Part shown: positions 1 through 42,660 of the stretch, piece after piece | Numbering within the stretch: position 1 is the first letter of the stretch | Layout of the letters: every line of letters begins with the position of its first letter | From: Artemia franciscana | Taxonomy: Eukaryota; Arthropoda; Branchiopoda; Anostraca; Artemiidae | Length of the DNA stretch: 64,000 nt | NCBI RefSeq assembly: GCF_032884065.1 | Contig: NC_088866.1 | Location: 53,204,068-53,268,067, forward strand | Direction of reading: 5' to 3' | Made by a program: the position numbers and the translations under genes | The notes under the pieces: model-generated | What the model was told of the DNA's origin: nothing | The model's input: only the letters and a program-made list of their open reading frames with translations | Databases searched by the model: none

Positions 1-354
1 TTTTCTGTAGATATTAGTTTCTGTCCTTTTTTGTTCTTTCTGTAGATATGTTTTACTGAAGATTCTCACACTTTTCTGATAATTCTGTCTTAAGATACAT
101 GGCTCCAACAACAATTAAATTCATTTTTTTTTAATGATTAGGTAGAGGAGTCAAAAGTTTTGCACATACTCTGAGCAAATTTATTTAGTTGCAAACCACT
201 AAAGTCAATCCCATCTATAAAATTTACTGAGAGCTTACAAACTCTAATATCTCTGACAATTCTGTCTTAGACACTTAACTTGTGGGTCCACCATTAGTTA
301 AATATGCTTAGTCATATTTTTTAATTCTGCTGCAGGGTCGAAATTCATCTTTAC

Positions 355-592
355 TGAGGGTGAAACTAAACAATTCATGTGCATGATGAAATGACAAGGC
401 ATAATCCAGTATATCCCAATTCGGAAAATATCTGAAGAGCTGATATCTGATTGCTGTAATGCCATGGCTAGTTGTTAAAGTCTGAACGAAGATAGTTTTA
501 AATGGGTCATTTACAATAGCCAATGACTTCAACACCAGAAATTCTTCATTTTCTCTGTCGTAAGGGCTAGTTGACTTATTATGTGCATAAAA
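355..592 (-). CDS. Candidate internal exon of an unidentified gene
   Basis: On the - strand an acceptor ACCATCTACAG precedes 592. An open frame of 79 codons runs to a donor CTCA|GTAAAG at 355, leaving phase 1. The peptide is mixed-composition and globular-looking (for example NPYDR-like start, YQLFRYFPNWDILDYALSF), unlike the low-complexity frames typical of this AT-rich DNA. It starts in phase 0, matching the candidate first exon at 1302-1313. I do not recognise the family. A chance open frame remains possible. Confidence 0.4.
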
Positions 593-1301
593 CTGTAGAT
601 GGTAATAAAAAAGATAAGATGATAGATGGCAGTGTTAAATAATTTAAGAAAAAACCAATTAAACGAAAACAACTTAGGAATTTGGGAAGTGCAGGTCCAC
701 TATCTTGGAAAAATTTCCCTATTGTTTTAAGTTGTGTTTGTTTGATATGGAAAGGCAGTGTGGTCTTCGTTGCTATTTAAGAAAACCCCCCAACTATACT
801 TGGAGGAAGGGCACAAGTCCTGTATGTTACTAAATTAAATTCATATGGAAAACTGAACACATTTATCACCAGGTTTGTATAAACGAGGAAATGTTAGTCA
901 ATTTTTGAACAAAGTCACTAGAGACTAAAGAATAAACTACACAATATATAGACAGCTGCACATCACTGCCAATTATGTCTCCTGATAGGAGGGAGGAATT
1001 ACGTTTGGAAAAGAGTGTTGTGAAGTCTCATTACCTTATTTTTTTTATAACAAAACAAGCCTATGGCTGGTGAATTCTGAGTTGTTCGTATTATTCAGAT
1101 GGTACAAGGTAAACATACCATTAAATGCATGTTTTTTTGCTCTTTCTAAATATACTATTTGCTTCCTTGAGGAGGAACCTATCGGCGAAACAGGCGTCAC
1201 ATAAAGGTGCTCTGCCATTCAAACAGGTCACCTGATGCTGCTGAAGCCCTGGAAACCCCACATGGCGAATCTATGGGAAACCCACATTCCGAAGCTCTTA
1301 C
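593..1301. other. Presumed intron of the minus-strand gene; otherwise nothing seen
   Basis: AT-rich sequence between the two candidate exons. I see no further coding signal. A GC-richer stretch at 1180-1300 adjoins the candidate first exon. Confidence 0.3.
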
Positions 1302-1313
1302 CTCGTCACCCAT
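1302..1313 (-). CDS. Candidate first coding exon (MGDE) of the upstream minus-strand gene
   Basis: On the - strand, ATG GGT GAC GAG is followed by a near-perfect donor GTAAGAG. The junction is phase 0, in register with the candidate exon at 355-592 across a 709-bp intron. It sits in a locally GC-richer patch (about 1180-1320) suitable for a first exon. If right, this gene and the CBR-like gene are divergent, with starts about 970 bp apart. Very short, so low confidence. Confidence 0.28.
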
Positions 1314-1323
1314 AACTGCGTTT

Positions 1324-1484
1324 GCTTGCTTCCTTGAGAAATGCTATTTCAGACCCTTAAAGTGATGCCTTGTTCCTTATTACTTCCCAGAAGAAATTAG
1401 TTTAGGCTTGCTTCCTTGATAAATGCTATTTCAGACCCTTGAAGTGATACCTTGTTCCTTATTGCTTCCCAGAAGAAATTAGTT
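1324..1484. repeat. 82-bp tandem duplication
   Basis: Two head-to-tail copies (1324-1405, 1406-1484) begin GCTTGCTTCCTTGA and end CCAGAAGAAATTAGTT, differing at only a few bases. The duplication lies between the two putative divergent gene starts. Confidence 0.9.
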
Positions 1485-1756
1485 ACCCAGTACTCTGAAA
1501 ACAACTTTAAAGCAGTCATAATCACTCACTTACGTCATTAATTTAAGTACATTGGTTCATTTACCCCCCCCTTCCTTATTTGGACTATTTATACAACCTT
1601 TCTAATAAGAAACAAGGTGTTGCTTTAAGAGCTAAAAATAAAATTTGCAAAGGCAGTGACTAGTTGGAAAGAACATTAAAAGGTGCAGTAAGTAGGGAGT
1701 TCAAATTCTACTTTGGCCAGGAATACAGAATAGTCATAATTTATCCTGTGGTTTAC

Positions 1757-1804
1757 TCTATATATATATATATATATATAAAAAAAAAAAAAAAAAAAAA
1801 AAAA
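1757..1804. repeat. (TA)n followed by poly(A)
   Basis: About 24 bp of TA repeats run into about 25 A residues. This is either a simple repeat or the degraded tail of a retroelement. No body of a retroelement is visible next to it. The rest of 1485-2284 shows no feature except AT-rich DNA upstream of exon 1. Confidence 0.85.
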
Positions 1805-2284
1805 ATGAAGTGAGGAATTTAATGGTACTCCTTTAAAATTATTGATAACATTTCCTTCTTGGAAGGAATATTTATACAGGATTACCCAACTTTATTAATA
1901 GGAAAAAAAGTGGTGGTGTAATTATGAGATCAACTTTCTAGACATTCGATTTGGGCCCTAGGCTAAATTATTCCGTCATAGTCTTGTGCATGGTCTCTTG
2001 ATTCCCATTCATTAATTGTTCAGGTATGACGGTCAGTCACAGCCATGACAATTACGTCAAAGTACCCATCCAATGAGACCAGATCTAGGTTTTGGGTTTT
2101 CCACAATATCTGGGGATCTTTTGTCTAAGAATGTCATTTTGGGAAATTATTACATAGCAATCATGGTTATAAATATATAATTAGTAATTATATATAGTAA
2201 TAATTACCTTGAAAAAGAATATAGAGTACATATTTTTTAATGTTTTGAGATTGTTTTTTTCCAAACCTCTATATTTAAATTCAA

Positions 2285-33602
<31,318 letters not shown>

Positions 33603-33879
33603 GTAGCCACAAACTACAGTTTATGTTTCTGTTTTCGTGTTTGTGGTTCGTTTTTTGTTTTCAGAAAATATTGAATAATATGCAGCATTAGTACCATCAA
33701 CCTGATATACAACTTGAGCAGATTCACAGAATAGACGCTTAGGCTAAAGACCAACTGCCTCCACACCCCTAAAATAATATCAAAATATAGCACTAATACC
33801 TAAGTCTATTGGCTCCATCTCAGTATTGTTATTTTGAGACTCCGTCAAGGCGGCGCCATATTTCCCAGCTTAATGTAAA
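33603..33879. other. CBR-like 3' flank / presumed 3' UTR
   Basis: Follows the stop codon. No canonical AATAAA was found close downstream. A family B element starts at about 33880. Confidence 0.4.
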
Positions 33880-35556
33880 AAAAAACAATCAGAAACTAAG
33901 TAAAAAAAAAGTTAGTTTTCTTAAATGAAAGTAAGGAGTAACATTAAAACTTAAAACCAACAGAAATTGTCATGTATATGAGGGGCTTCGCCTTCTCGTC
34001 AGTACCTCACTTTTTACGCTAAAGTTTTTTTTTAATACTTTCAAAGAGCTATTTCAAACAGTTCGTAACAACGAACCCGGCTCAATAGTAACCAAAACTC
34101 TGAAAAACGGAATTTTGATACCAATATTTACATCAAAAGAATCGCTTTTTAATGCTGATTTTAAATATATGTTTCATCAAGTTTAGTCTCACTCATCAAA
34201 GGCTACGAGCCTGAGGAAATTTGCCTTATTTTAAAAATAGGAGGAAACATCCCCTAAAAGTCATAGAATCTTAACATAAATCACACCATCATATTCAGCG
34301 TATCAGAGAACTCTACCGCAGAAGTTTCAAGCTCGTGTCTACAAAAAAGAATTTTGGAATTTTGTACTTTTTGCCAGAAGATAGATCACGGATGCGTGTT
34401 TATTTGTTTGTTTGTTTTTTTGTTTTCCAGGGGTGATTGTATCGACCCAGTGGTCCTATAATGTCGTGAGAGGACTCACTATAACGGAAATTAAAAGTTC
34501 TAGTGCCCTTTTTAAGTGACCAAAAAATTGGGGAGCATCTAGGCCCCCTCCCACGCTCATTTGTTTTAACCAAAGTCACCCTATCAAAATTTTGAAATAG
34601 ACATTTTGTTCAGCATAGTCGAAAATCCTAATGACTACGTTTTTGGGGACGACTTAATCCCCCACAGTCCCGGGGGAAGGGCTGCAAGTTACAAACTTTG
34701 ACCAATGTTTACATATAGTAATGGTTATTGGGAAGTGTACAGACGTTTTCAGGGGAATTTTTTCTTGTTGGGTTGGGGGTAGGTCGGGGGGAGGGGGTTT
34801 CGTGGGAGGATCTTTCCATGGAGGAATGTATCGTGAGGGAAGAGAATTCCCTGAAGGGGGTGCAGGATTTTCTAGCATTATTTGTAAAAAATTAGAAAAT
34901 AAATAAAAAAGAATTTTTTCAACTGGATGTAAGGAGGAGCATTAAAACTTACAACGAACGGAAATTATTGCGTATATAAGGGGGTTCGTCTCCTCCACAA
35001 TACCTTGCTCTTTACGTTAAAGTGTTTTTAGTTAATTTCAACTATTTATTCTATGACCTTTGTTATTCAGGGCTCATTCTTAAAGAATTGGGGTAAAATT
35101 CAAGCTTTTGTTTAAAGACCGAGGTATTGACGGGGGGGAGGCCTACTTACGTAATAAAAATACATAAATATAGAATTTCTTTACGTAAGTTAATTCGTAA
35201 GTTAGGTATATTTATTACTAATAAAAACGTTCGTAAAAAAAGGTTCTAGTCGCATTTATAAGTAACCAGAAATGGGAGGGCAACTAGGCCTCCTCCCCCA
35301 CCTCTTTTTTATCAAAATTATCCTATCAAAACTATGAGAAAGTCATTTAGGCAAAAATAAAATAAAAATATGCAAATTTCGTTTTAATTATTCATGGCCG
35401 GTGAGTCAAATCAAAACATGCCTTAATTTAAAAACGTTCTGAAATTAAATAAAAAAAGCAAGTTTTTTTAACTGCAAGTTAGGAGCTACATCAAAACTTA
35501 AAACGAACAGAAATTATTCCATATATGAAAGGGATTGTCCTCTTCTGAACACAACG
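33880..35556 (+). repeat. Family B repeat, long copy
   Basis: It contains three copies of a roughly 95-bp unit (AGTAAGGAG-ACATTAAAACTTA, AACGAACAGAAATTATT, CTCTTTACGCTAAAGT) at about 33927, 34930 and 35470. They are separated by two spacer types: one with GGGGACGACTTAATCCCCCACAG and TTTCCATGGAGGAAT, the other with CTTTACGTAAGTTAATTCGTAAG. The same block order recurs in the copies at 48300, 49825 and 54318 and reversed at 40971. No protein is encoded. Confidence 0.85.
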
Positions 35557-36460
35557 CAACGCACGAAAATTGGGTTCTTTATTTGGTTCTAGGGATCACT
35601 GCAGCCGTGATATTTCGCATATATTGAGAACTAAAATAAAAATAATAGCTAATATCTTCATAGTAAGTTAGTTTTTTTTGTTTAGAAAGCTCATTCATAC
35701 AACTTTCTTTGTTGATTTGTCAAATTAAAGAAACACAAAACTAAAACACAGTTATCTTTTTCAAGAAAAATAAGTTTCCCATTTTATTATTTACCGTAAG
35801 GTATGAATTTTATTCTAAATATTATGAATTGAGTAGAGCCTTCAGGGTGACAAGCAGAAAAGGAAAGAAACCGTGGTGAGTATTCTTTTTTGATTCTAGA
35901 GGAAGATCTTTTTGGAAATTATACCTGCAAACTCAGCATGTGCCTGAATCCTCGAACAGAGGCTCTTCAAGTTTCAATATGAAAAAAATCATGTTTTCAG
36001 AAATATATTTCGCGGATTTCTGGTTTTTTTTTTCCGGTATTTTTTTGTTTTGTTCCATTTTCCAGTTAATTTGTTTTGATAGAGGGAAATAATATGAACG
36101 CTGAGAAACTAATAGCTCCCCTGTTATTAGGGGAATATTTTTAATGTAGAAAAAAAGATCGGATTCAAATGTTAAGTTGCAAAAAGGCCGAAGGACTTAA
36201 GTAAGTTTTCCATGACTAATATGTTTTCCAATTGATATTACTTTAAAAATTCTGCTTGCGGAAACAGGAAAATAACTTTCGTGTCCCCCCCCCCCGCCAA
36301 AAAAATTATTACACTATTAGAAACTTACAAGGGAGATTTTATTCTTCTAAGCATTGCTATACAAAAGTTTAACTTTAGTGCAAAGACCTGGTTTTTTTTT
36401 GGGGGGGGGGAGGCTACTCATCTCATCGATGGGAAAGGTCAAAGTGGTATATAAATTAGA
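35557..36460. other. Intergenic, nothing recognised
   Basis: AT-rich with a poly-C run near 36285. Confidence 0.4.
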
Positions 36461-36464
36461 CAGA

Positions 36465-36600
36465 AACAAAAACATTTTTTTAGAAGAAATTTAAAGCACC
36501 GTCAAAATTAAAACGAAGAGAAATTACTGTATATGTGAGAGGGGTTACAACCTCTCTAGTCCTCCACTCTTTACGCTGAAGTACCACTTATGATTTACTG
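36465..36600 (+). repeat. Family B unit fragment
   Basis: Single unit with AATTAAAACGAAGAGAAATTACTGTATATG and CTCTTTACGCTGAAGT. Another short piece is at 37690-37790 (GATTAACATTAAAACTC, GCGAACAGAAATTATTCC). Confidence 0.65.
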
Positions 36601-36609
36601 AGAATCAAG

Positions 36610-36740
36610 GCTTCAGGTATTAGAGGGTCTCTGACCCCTCCCCCCAAATGTTTGTCCGGCTCGTAAAAACGTAACAAGGATGAATATAAACAAATTTTCG
36701 ATGTGTTTTTTTTTTTACAACCTTTCTCCACCTTTAGACG
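36610..36740. repeat. Family C fragment, second copy
   Basis: Matches 4505-4660 (GACCCCTCCCCCC, CGTAAAAACGTAACAA, GAATATAAACAAATTTT). Confidence 0.55.
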
Positions 36741-36916
36741 CAAAACAAATTTTAGGTTAAAGGAACGGGCTGTTTGAAATAAGAATGTGCCAATAAGTTA
36801 ATTTTCGGTTGAAACTTAGATCCGTAATTATATGGGTCATGGGGTCCCAGTGCCCAAAAACAAAAACGAAAAGATGTGTTCACCAAAAATTATTGTTCAA
36901 ACAGAGCCGAATATAT

Positions 36917-36980
36917 TTTTTCCCCTAACAACTTAGATCAGGCGGATTTCAATGCACGAAATATACTCAAGCAAAAGTAT
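36917..36980 (+). repeat. ~64-bp dispersed repeat, copy 1
   Basis: CCTAACAACTTAGATCAGGC through ACTCAAGCAAAAGTATC recurs nearly exactly at 38723-38784, immediately right of a perfect palindrome. Confidence 0.9.
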
Positions 36981-37089
36981 CACTTATCCCATAAGCTTTT
37001 TTTTGGTCAGGTTGCCTCAAAACGTTCAAGAATCGTTACCTGGCCCAAGAGAACCTTAAATTCTTTTGAAGGAAGGGGAAGGCACTAGG

Positions 37090-38470
37090 GAGTTCACAAA
37101 TAGGTCATTTTTGTCTATTATCGGTTTGAAACTTACGTTTGTGAGTTCCTACGCTAAGTGTACAACAATGTAAAAAACGTAGAGAGTGTTTAGTCCATCT
37201 CTCTAACTCTTTCCTCATCACAAAATGTGGCCCCTTTCCAACCTTTAACTTTGACTACTAAAGCGTTGAAGACAAATAACTAGAATCAGAAATTCACATT
37301 TGCCAGGAAGCACAAATTCTGATTTTTTTTTTTTATAAAGAGTATGAGTTGGTACCACTTAGATGTGATCATAAAAGTCTAAATTGTGTGAAAAATATAT
37401 GTATACTGTTTGGATCCACTTTATCCCCCCACTGGCAGCAAACATGTCGTACAGCATGCTGATAAATGTGACACAAGTAGCGCTGGTGTTACATGAAATG
37501 CGACTAAGTGATAACATTCATTATTCTTCAAATCAGTATTGTTCAAATACTGACAGGTATAAACCGGCTGAACACAATTTGACCTTTAATATAGAAGGTA
37601 AGGCAATTGATTATTGAACGGGAGGTAAGATCTAGTGTCATCGCTACTCCTACTAAGAATCAAAACTCGTTCTAAGAAACTGAATTAAAAAAATAAACTG
37701 AAAATAAGGATTAACATTAAAACTCAAAGCGAACAGAAATTATTCCATATGTGAAGAAAAATCCAAACTTAGTGTACTTTAATATATAAGTGAACGCTGA
37801 CCTGTGACTTTAGGAAGAGGGTCGAACTAAATTAAAAGACTATATATTTGTCCAGTCTATCCAAATATGCTACTGCTAATGTGGGGGGAACTACTCCAGG
37901 ATTGAAATTGAAACTTTCAGACAATGTAGTGGAAGAAACGAGGAAGCCAGAGGAACGAGTTTTGTGTTGGAAGAGGGAGCTAAAAATGTTGTCCCATAAC
38001 CTCTTCTGCATAAACGTATTTAAGTAATTCAAGACACGACGTGGCACCAGATTATCAAAATTGTGTGTCTGCAACCTCTTATTCTTTAGTAAAAATCAAT
38101 TATATTATTTTTTCAAACAGTTTTAATCTTTTCGTGGGGTATGCTTTGTTTTAATCTTCTCCTGGGGTATGCTTTACTTCAGTAAATTGAACCAGATCAT
38201 AATTATTGCTTTAAATCAGATCACTGTAAACCATATTTAAAATTTAACTCATTAAATCGCCCACCCAAAAGTTAGTTTATAATACACTACGGTTGTCTGC
38301 AGCAATTAATTGCTGACGGCCTTAGTAAAAGCTGATTCCACTACTTAATTTATGTTTGTTGAATACATGTGTATTGTTTATTTAGTAATTCTGTAATTTT
38401 TTTTTATTTAACAGAGCAACGTCATTGCTAACCAGTAGCTTTTCTTCGTTATTGCTTAGAGAAACATGTC
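37090..38470. other. Intergenic, nothing recognised
   Basis: AT-rich. Open frames at 37384-37617 (+) and 37832-38074 (-) have no recognisable domains. A short family B fragment lies at 37690-37790. Confidence 0.4.
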
Positions 38471-38477
38471 CTATTGA

Positions 38478-39009
38478 AGACTTAAGGAAGGAACGGGCTA
38501 TCTTTACTTTTTAACCGATTTTAATGCATGCACATGTGGTCTCAGCATTGCGACAGCTACATATTCTGTAAATTATTTTTACTCTATATAATTGTTACTA
38601 TTATATATACTATATGCTATTATACTATTATATATTATTATACTAACTATACTATTATACTAATATACTTAATTATACTGATTATGGTATTTAGTATACC
38701 ATAATCAGTATAATTAAGTTTTTTTTCCCTAACAACTTAGATCAGGCGGAATTCAATGCACGAAATATACTCAAGCAAAAGTATCTTTTGCTTGACAACT
38801 TATCCAAAAATTAATTAAAATATATTTAATAAACATTAAAATATATTAATTGTATATTAAAATATATTAATTATACTAATTATTAATTATGCTTAATTAT
38901 CCCAATTATACTATTATATATAATTAGACTTAAGGAAGGAACGGGATATCTTTACTGTTTAATGGATTTAACGCATGCACAAATGGTCTCAAGATTGGGA
39001 CAGCTAGAC
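38478..39009. repeat. AT-rich block with flanking ~83-bp direct repeats and a perfect palindrome
   Basis: AGACTTAAGGAAGGAACGGG and the following about 60 bp occur at 38478-38560 and again at 38928-39009. Between them is TA/ATT-rich DNA. It includes a perfect inverted repeat with 23-bp arms and a 5-base loop (TTAGT) at 38668-38718, and the second copy of the 64-bp repeat (38723-38784). Confidence 0.9.
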
Positions 39010-40029
39010 TGCTACAGTAAATTATTTAAATGTAAACTGTAAATTATTAATTCAGAATAAGTGCGTCCGTAAGTTCAGCGATGTAAGATGGCCAAAATTT
39101 CGTTTCCTTGACCAGTTCCGTAATTTTCCTATTTTTCATCCCTCTCTGACAACCAATGAAACAGTTTGTATGATATTTGTTTTGCTTCTTTAGTTTCACG
39201 TAACTTGAGCGTTTTTCTGCTGATTAGCGCATTCCAAGAACCGAACAAAATTATTTTTCGCATAAATTCCGTTTTAAGCGCACGCAGTAAATAAAATGCT
39301 TCTAACCTCAGTAAAGGTTGTAGAAACGGCATTTTTAGTATATCTGTTGGATTTTTAATCTGTCGGTCGCAGATAGAAGACTATGGAATCTTAAAGCAGG
39401 AATTTCCGATTTTGAAGACTTTTAAGTGTATCATTATTATAATAAGAGCAAGGACATTTTGAAACATAAATAATGCGAAAACTAGTTCTTATAAACAATA
39501 TACCCTAACCCCCCCCCCCCTAAAAATATCAGCAAAATTTTCTTAAATTCTAGTTTAGCTACTTTTCTCTGTCTCGAAAAGGTGGTAGGTTGGGGAAAGT
39601 AAACTTTCAGAGACGGGTCTAGAGACTAAAGTGTGTCCTAGAAAGGTGTTATGAGGCACATAGCAGGCCTATTTTATCACCCTTTAAAGAAATAAGTGTG
39701 ATTCAATTTATTTGGGTCCAGACGAAACTATATTCTCATTCAATTGCTCCATTATGGCCTGGATTTTAGAATTCTTGACCTGAAATCGAGGCACTTTGGG
39801 TCTCACTAAAATTTTCTGGCAGTGGAATGTTGGAAAATTTGTTAAACAACAATTACAACCTTTTTATTTAATTTTCTTTGAAACAAAGTTTTCTTATAAT
39901 TCGTTTGTTAATCTATTCGAAGACTACTTTTAAGCTTAAATATTGTATATAAAGCTGAACAATTTAAGAAAATTCAATCTTTCTTAGATGATCAGAATAA
40001 AACGGATTCTTAGCCTTTTTTTTCATTAG
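39010..40029. other. Intergenic, nothing recognised
   Basis: AT-rich with a poly-C run near 39510. Confidence 0.4.
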
Positions 40030-40193
40030 ATAATAAAATTGTATTTCTATTTAAGAAAAATCCTGAGTATTGCGCCCGTCCCCTAAAAATGGTAAAGTCG
40101 TGTGATGGTGATTCAAAACATCCTGCCTTACAAAGTGATGATATAGGCTTTTCATCGGCTCCCCAGCAAAGCAGTGAGAATATGGCAATTTGA
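40030..40193 (+). CDS. Candidate terminal exon of an unidentified gene
   Basis: A strong acceptor-like site (a run of nine T, then CATTAG) precedes 40030. The frame then reads NKIVFLFKKNPEYCARPLKM and on through PALQSDDIGFSSAPQQSSEN to TGA (40191-40193). Base composition is less AT-rich than the surroundings. No partner exon was found. An artefact of local composition cannot be excluded. Confidence 0.25.
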
Positions 40194-40830
40194 ACCCTAC
40201 GAAGGTTTGATTTAGAACTTGAAGAGCTGATCCCAGTCTGCAAGATGGCGCTGTCAACCTTAGCGTAAGTGGAAGTTCTTTGACACTCAGAGATATTTCT
40301 AGAAAAGCTTATCTATTAGCGGTAATAATTTAAAGTTTTTTAGCACGATGAATCCATTCTTTTCATGTTTCTTCTTCCAATGCAAAAATAATAATGAAGC
40401 AAATCTTAAGATCCAACAAGTCGCGCAAGATGACATCACCTTCAATAAATTAACAATTCACGCAATACTTATTATATAACAAAAACGAAAATTAATAACA
40501 CTTGCGTCTTGAGGTATTCGCCGTCAAACTTCTCCGTGATCTTTAACCATTAAGGAAGAAAAGACTAGTGACAATGGACGTAGTAAGAGTTATTATAGTG
40601 TCATTATCGTCGATTATCAGTTTAATCGACATATACTGATATTTTTTCCTTAAAGTTTTTACCGCATTTTACTTATGAAAGGAAAAAAGGTAAAAACATT
40701 TAAAACATATTTCGTTTTCAATAAAGGTCTGGTCTTGACAAGGCAGTTATAAGCCCTACCCATGTTAATTTTTGCTTGTTTTAAGTTTGGCTCGGCTCTA
40801 TATTGTAATTAAACAAAAAAAAAAAAAAAT
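40194..40830. other. Intergenic, nothing recognised
   Basis: No coding or repeat signal seen. Confidence 0.4.
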
Positions 40831-40837
40831 ATTTTTA

Positions 40838-41073
40838 ACTGAAAGTAAGGAGCGACATTAAAACAACAGAAATTACTGCGTATATGAAAGGGGCTGATCC
40901 CTCCTCAACACCCCGCTCTTTACGCTAAAGTCTGATTCTTTCTCTCAACTCTACTTTTAAAACAGTAAAAAACTTTAGCGTAAAGAGCGGGGTGTTGAGG
41001 AGTGAACAGACCCTTTCATATATGGAGTAATTTCTGTTTGTTTTAAGTTTTAATGTCGCTCCTTGCTTTCAGT
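40838..41073. repeat. Family B fold-back (inverted repeat, ~100-bp arms)
   Basis: One family B unit on + (40838-40932) faces an inverted unit (40971-41073) across about 38 bp. The arms are nearly complementary over their length (GAAAGTAAGGAGCGACATTA against TAATGTCGCTCCTTGCTTTC at the outer ends; CTTTACGCTAAAGT against ACTTTAGCGTAAAG inside). The left arm lacks about 9 bp near ATTAAAAC. Confidence 0.9.
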
Positions 41074-42360
41074 AAAAAAAAATTGTTTTTTTAGTTTAAA
41101 TTCTGGACGTTTTTGAATCAATGCATCTTTTGATTTTACTATTGCATATTTAGAAATTAGCATATTATTTTTTTGGCTAAATGGCTTTCTCATAATTTTG
41201 ATCGGACAATTTCGAGAAAAAAAAGAAGCGGGGAAAGAGGCCTAGTTACCCTCCAATTTTTTGATTACTTAAAAAGGCAACTAGAACTTTTAATTTTTTA
41301 CGAACGTTTTTATTAGTAAAAATATATGCAACTTACGAATTAACTTACGTAATGAACTTCTATATTCGTATGTTTTTAATACGTATATGAGGGGGTTCGC
41401 CCCCTCGTCAATACCTAGCTCTTTAAACTATAGCTTAAATTTTGTCTTGACCCCTTCAGAATAACCCCTGAATCACAAAGGCCGTAGAATAAATAGTTGA
41501 AATTACTAAAAATAATTTAGCGTAAAGAGCGAGGTATTAGGAGGAAGTGAATTCCTCACATGCGTAATAATTTCTGTTTGTTTTAAGTTTTAATACTTCT
41601 CCTTACTTTCAGTTAAAAAAAAGCTTTTTCATATTTATTTCTTCGTTTTTTTTTAAATGCTAGAAAAGCAATCCCCTTCATGGAAATTCTCTTCCCCCAT
41701 AAAATTCCTCCATGGAAAGTTTCCCCCACATAGCTTCCTCCCCTCAACCGCTCCCCCAACCAAAAAAGTCCCCCTGAAAACGTCTCTACACTTCCCAATA
41801 ACCATTACTGTATGCAAACACTGGTCAAAGTTTGTAACTTACAGTCACTCCCATGGGGACTGTGGGAGAGTAAGTCGTCCCCAAAGACATAGTTATTAGG
41901 TATTTTGACTATGTTGAATAAAATGGCTATCTCAAAGTTTTGATCCGGTAACTTTTGGGAAAAAAAATGAGTGTGGGAGGGGGCCTAGGTGTTCTCCAAT
42001 TTTTTTGGTCACTTAAAAAGGGCACTAGAAATTTTAATTTCCGTCACAATGAGCCCTCTTGTGACATTCTAGGACCGCTGGGTCGATACGATCACCCCTG
42101 GGAAAAAAACAAAAAAAACAAAAAAAAAACAAAAAAAAAACAGATTTTTAAAGGGTATTTCACCCTATTTTCTAAAATATGGCAAATTTTCTCAGGCTCG
42201 TAACTTTTGATGAGTAAGATGAAACTTATATATTTCAAATCAGCATTAAAATGCGATTCTTTGATGTAACTATTGGTATCAAAATTCTGTTTTTTAAAGT
42301 TTCGGTTACTATTGAGCCGGGTCGCTCCTTACAGTTCGTTACCACGAACTGTTTGATTTC
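40971..42360 (-). repeat. Family B repeat, reversed copy
   Basis: The same blocks as in the + copies, in reverse complement and reverse order. They finish with a hairpin of 9-bp perfect arms (ACAGTTCGT/ACGAACTGT, loop TACC) at 42331-42352. Its left end is the right arm of the fold-back. Confidence 0.85.
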
Positions 42361-42660
42361 TGTTTGTTTTGAGTGTCATTTATTTATTAATTGTGATTTG
42401 TGGTAGTTGCATGCATGGACGATTATTTGGATTTATTTCTGATTAGTTTTTGGCTCAAAGGAGCTCTTTACTTTTCTTTGGAAAACTTGTTTTGTGGAAA
42501 AAGTTTTCAAATTAATTTCTGTTTGTTTTTATTGACATTGTCTTTTCTTAAAAAAAATAATACCTCATATATTTTCGGTTTTTTCTATAAGAATTCGTAG
42601 TTTGGATTGCTATTTGTAGGTTCGAGAAACTTTTTCAACAATTTTTAATCCTGACACGAA
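42361..42660. other. Intergenic, nothing recognised
   Basis: AT-rich, no feature. Confidence 0.4.

Noticed and set aside
1682..1700. GCA|GTAAGT as the donor of CBR exon 1
   Set aside because: The frame that would join to exon 2 meets a TAG shortly upstream and has no ATG. The ATG at 2285 with donor at 2312 fits better.
33880..35556. Family B as an LTR retrotransposon
   Set aside because: The repeated units are internal as well as terminal, occur in inverted pairs, and no gag-pol frame or primer-binding site is seen.
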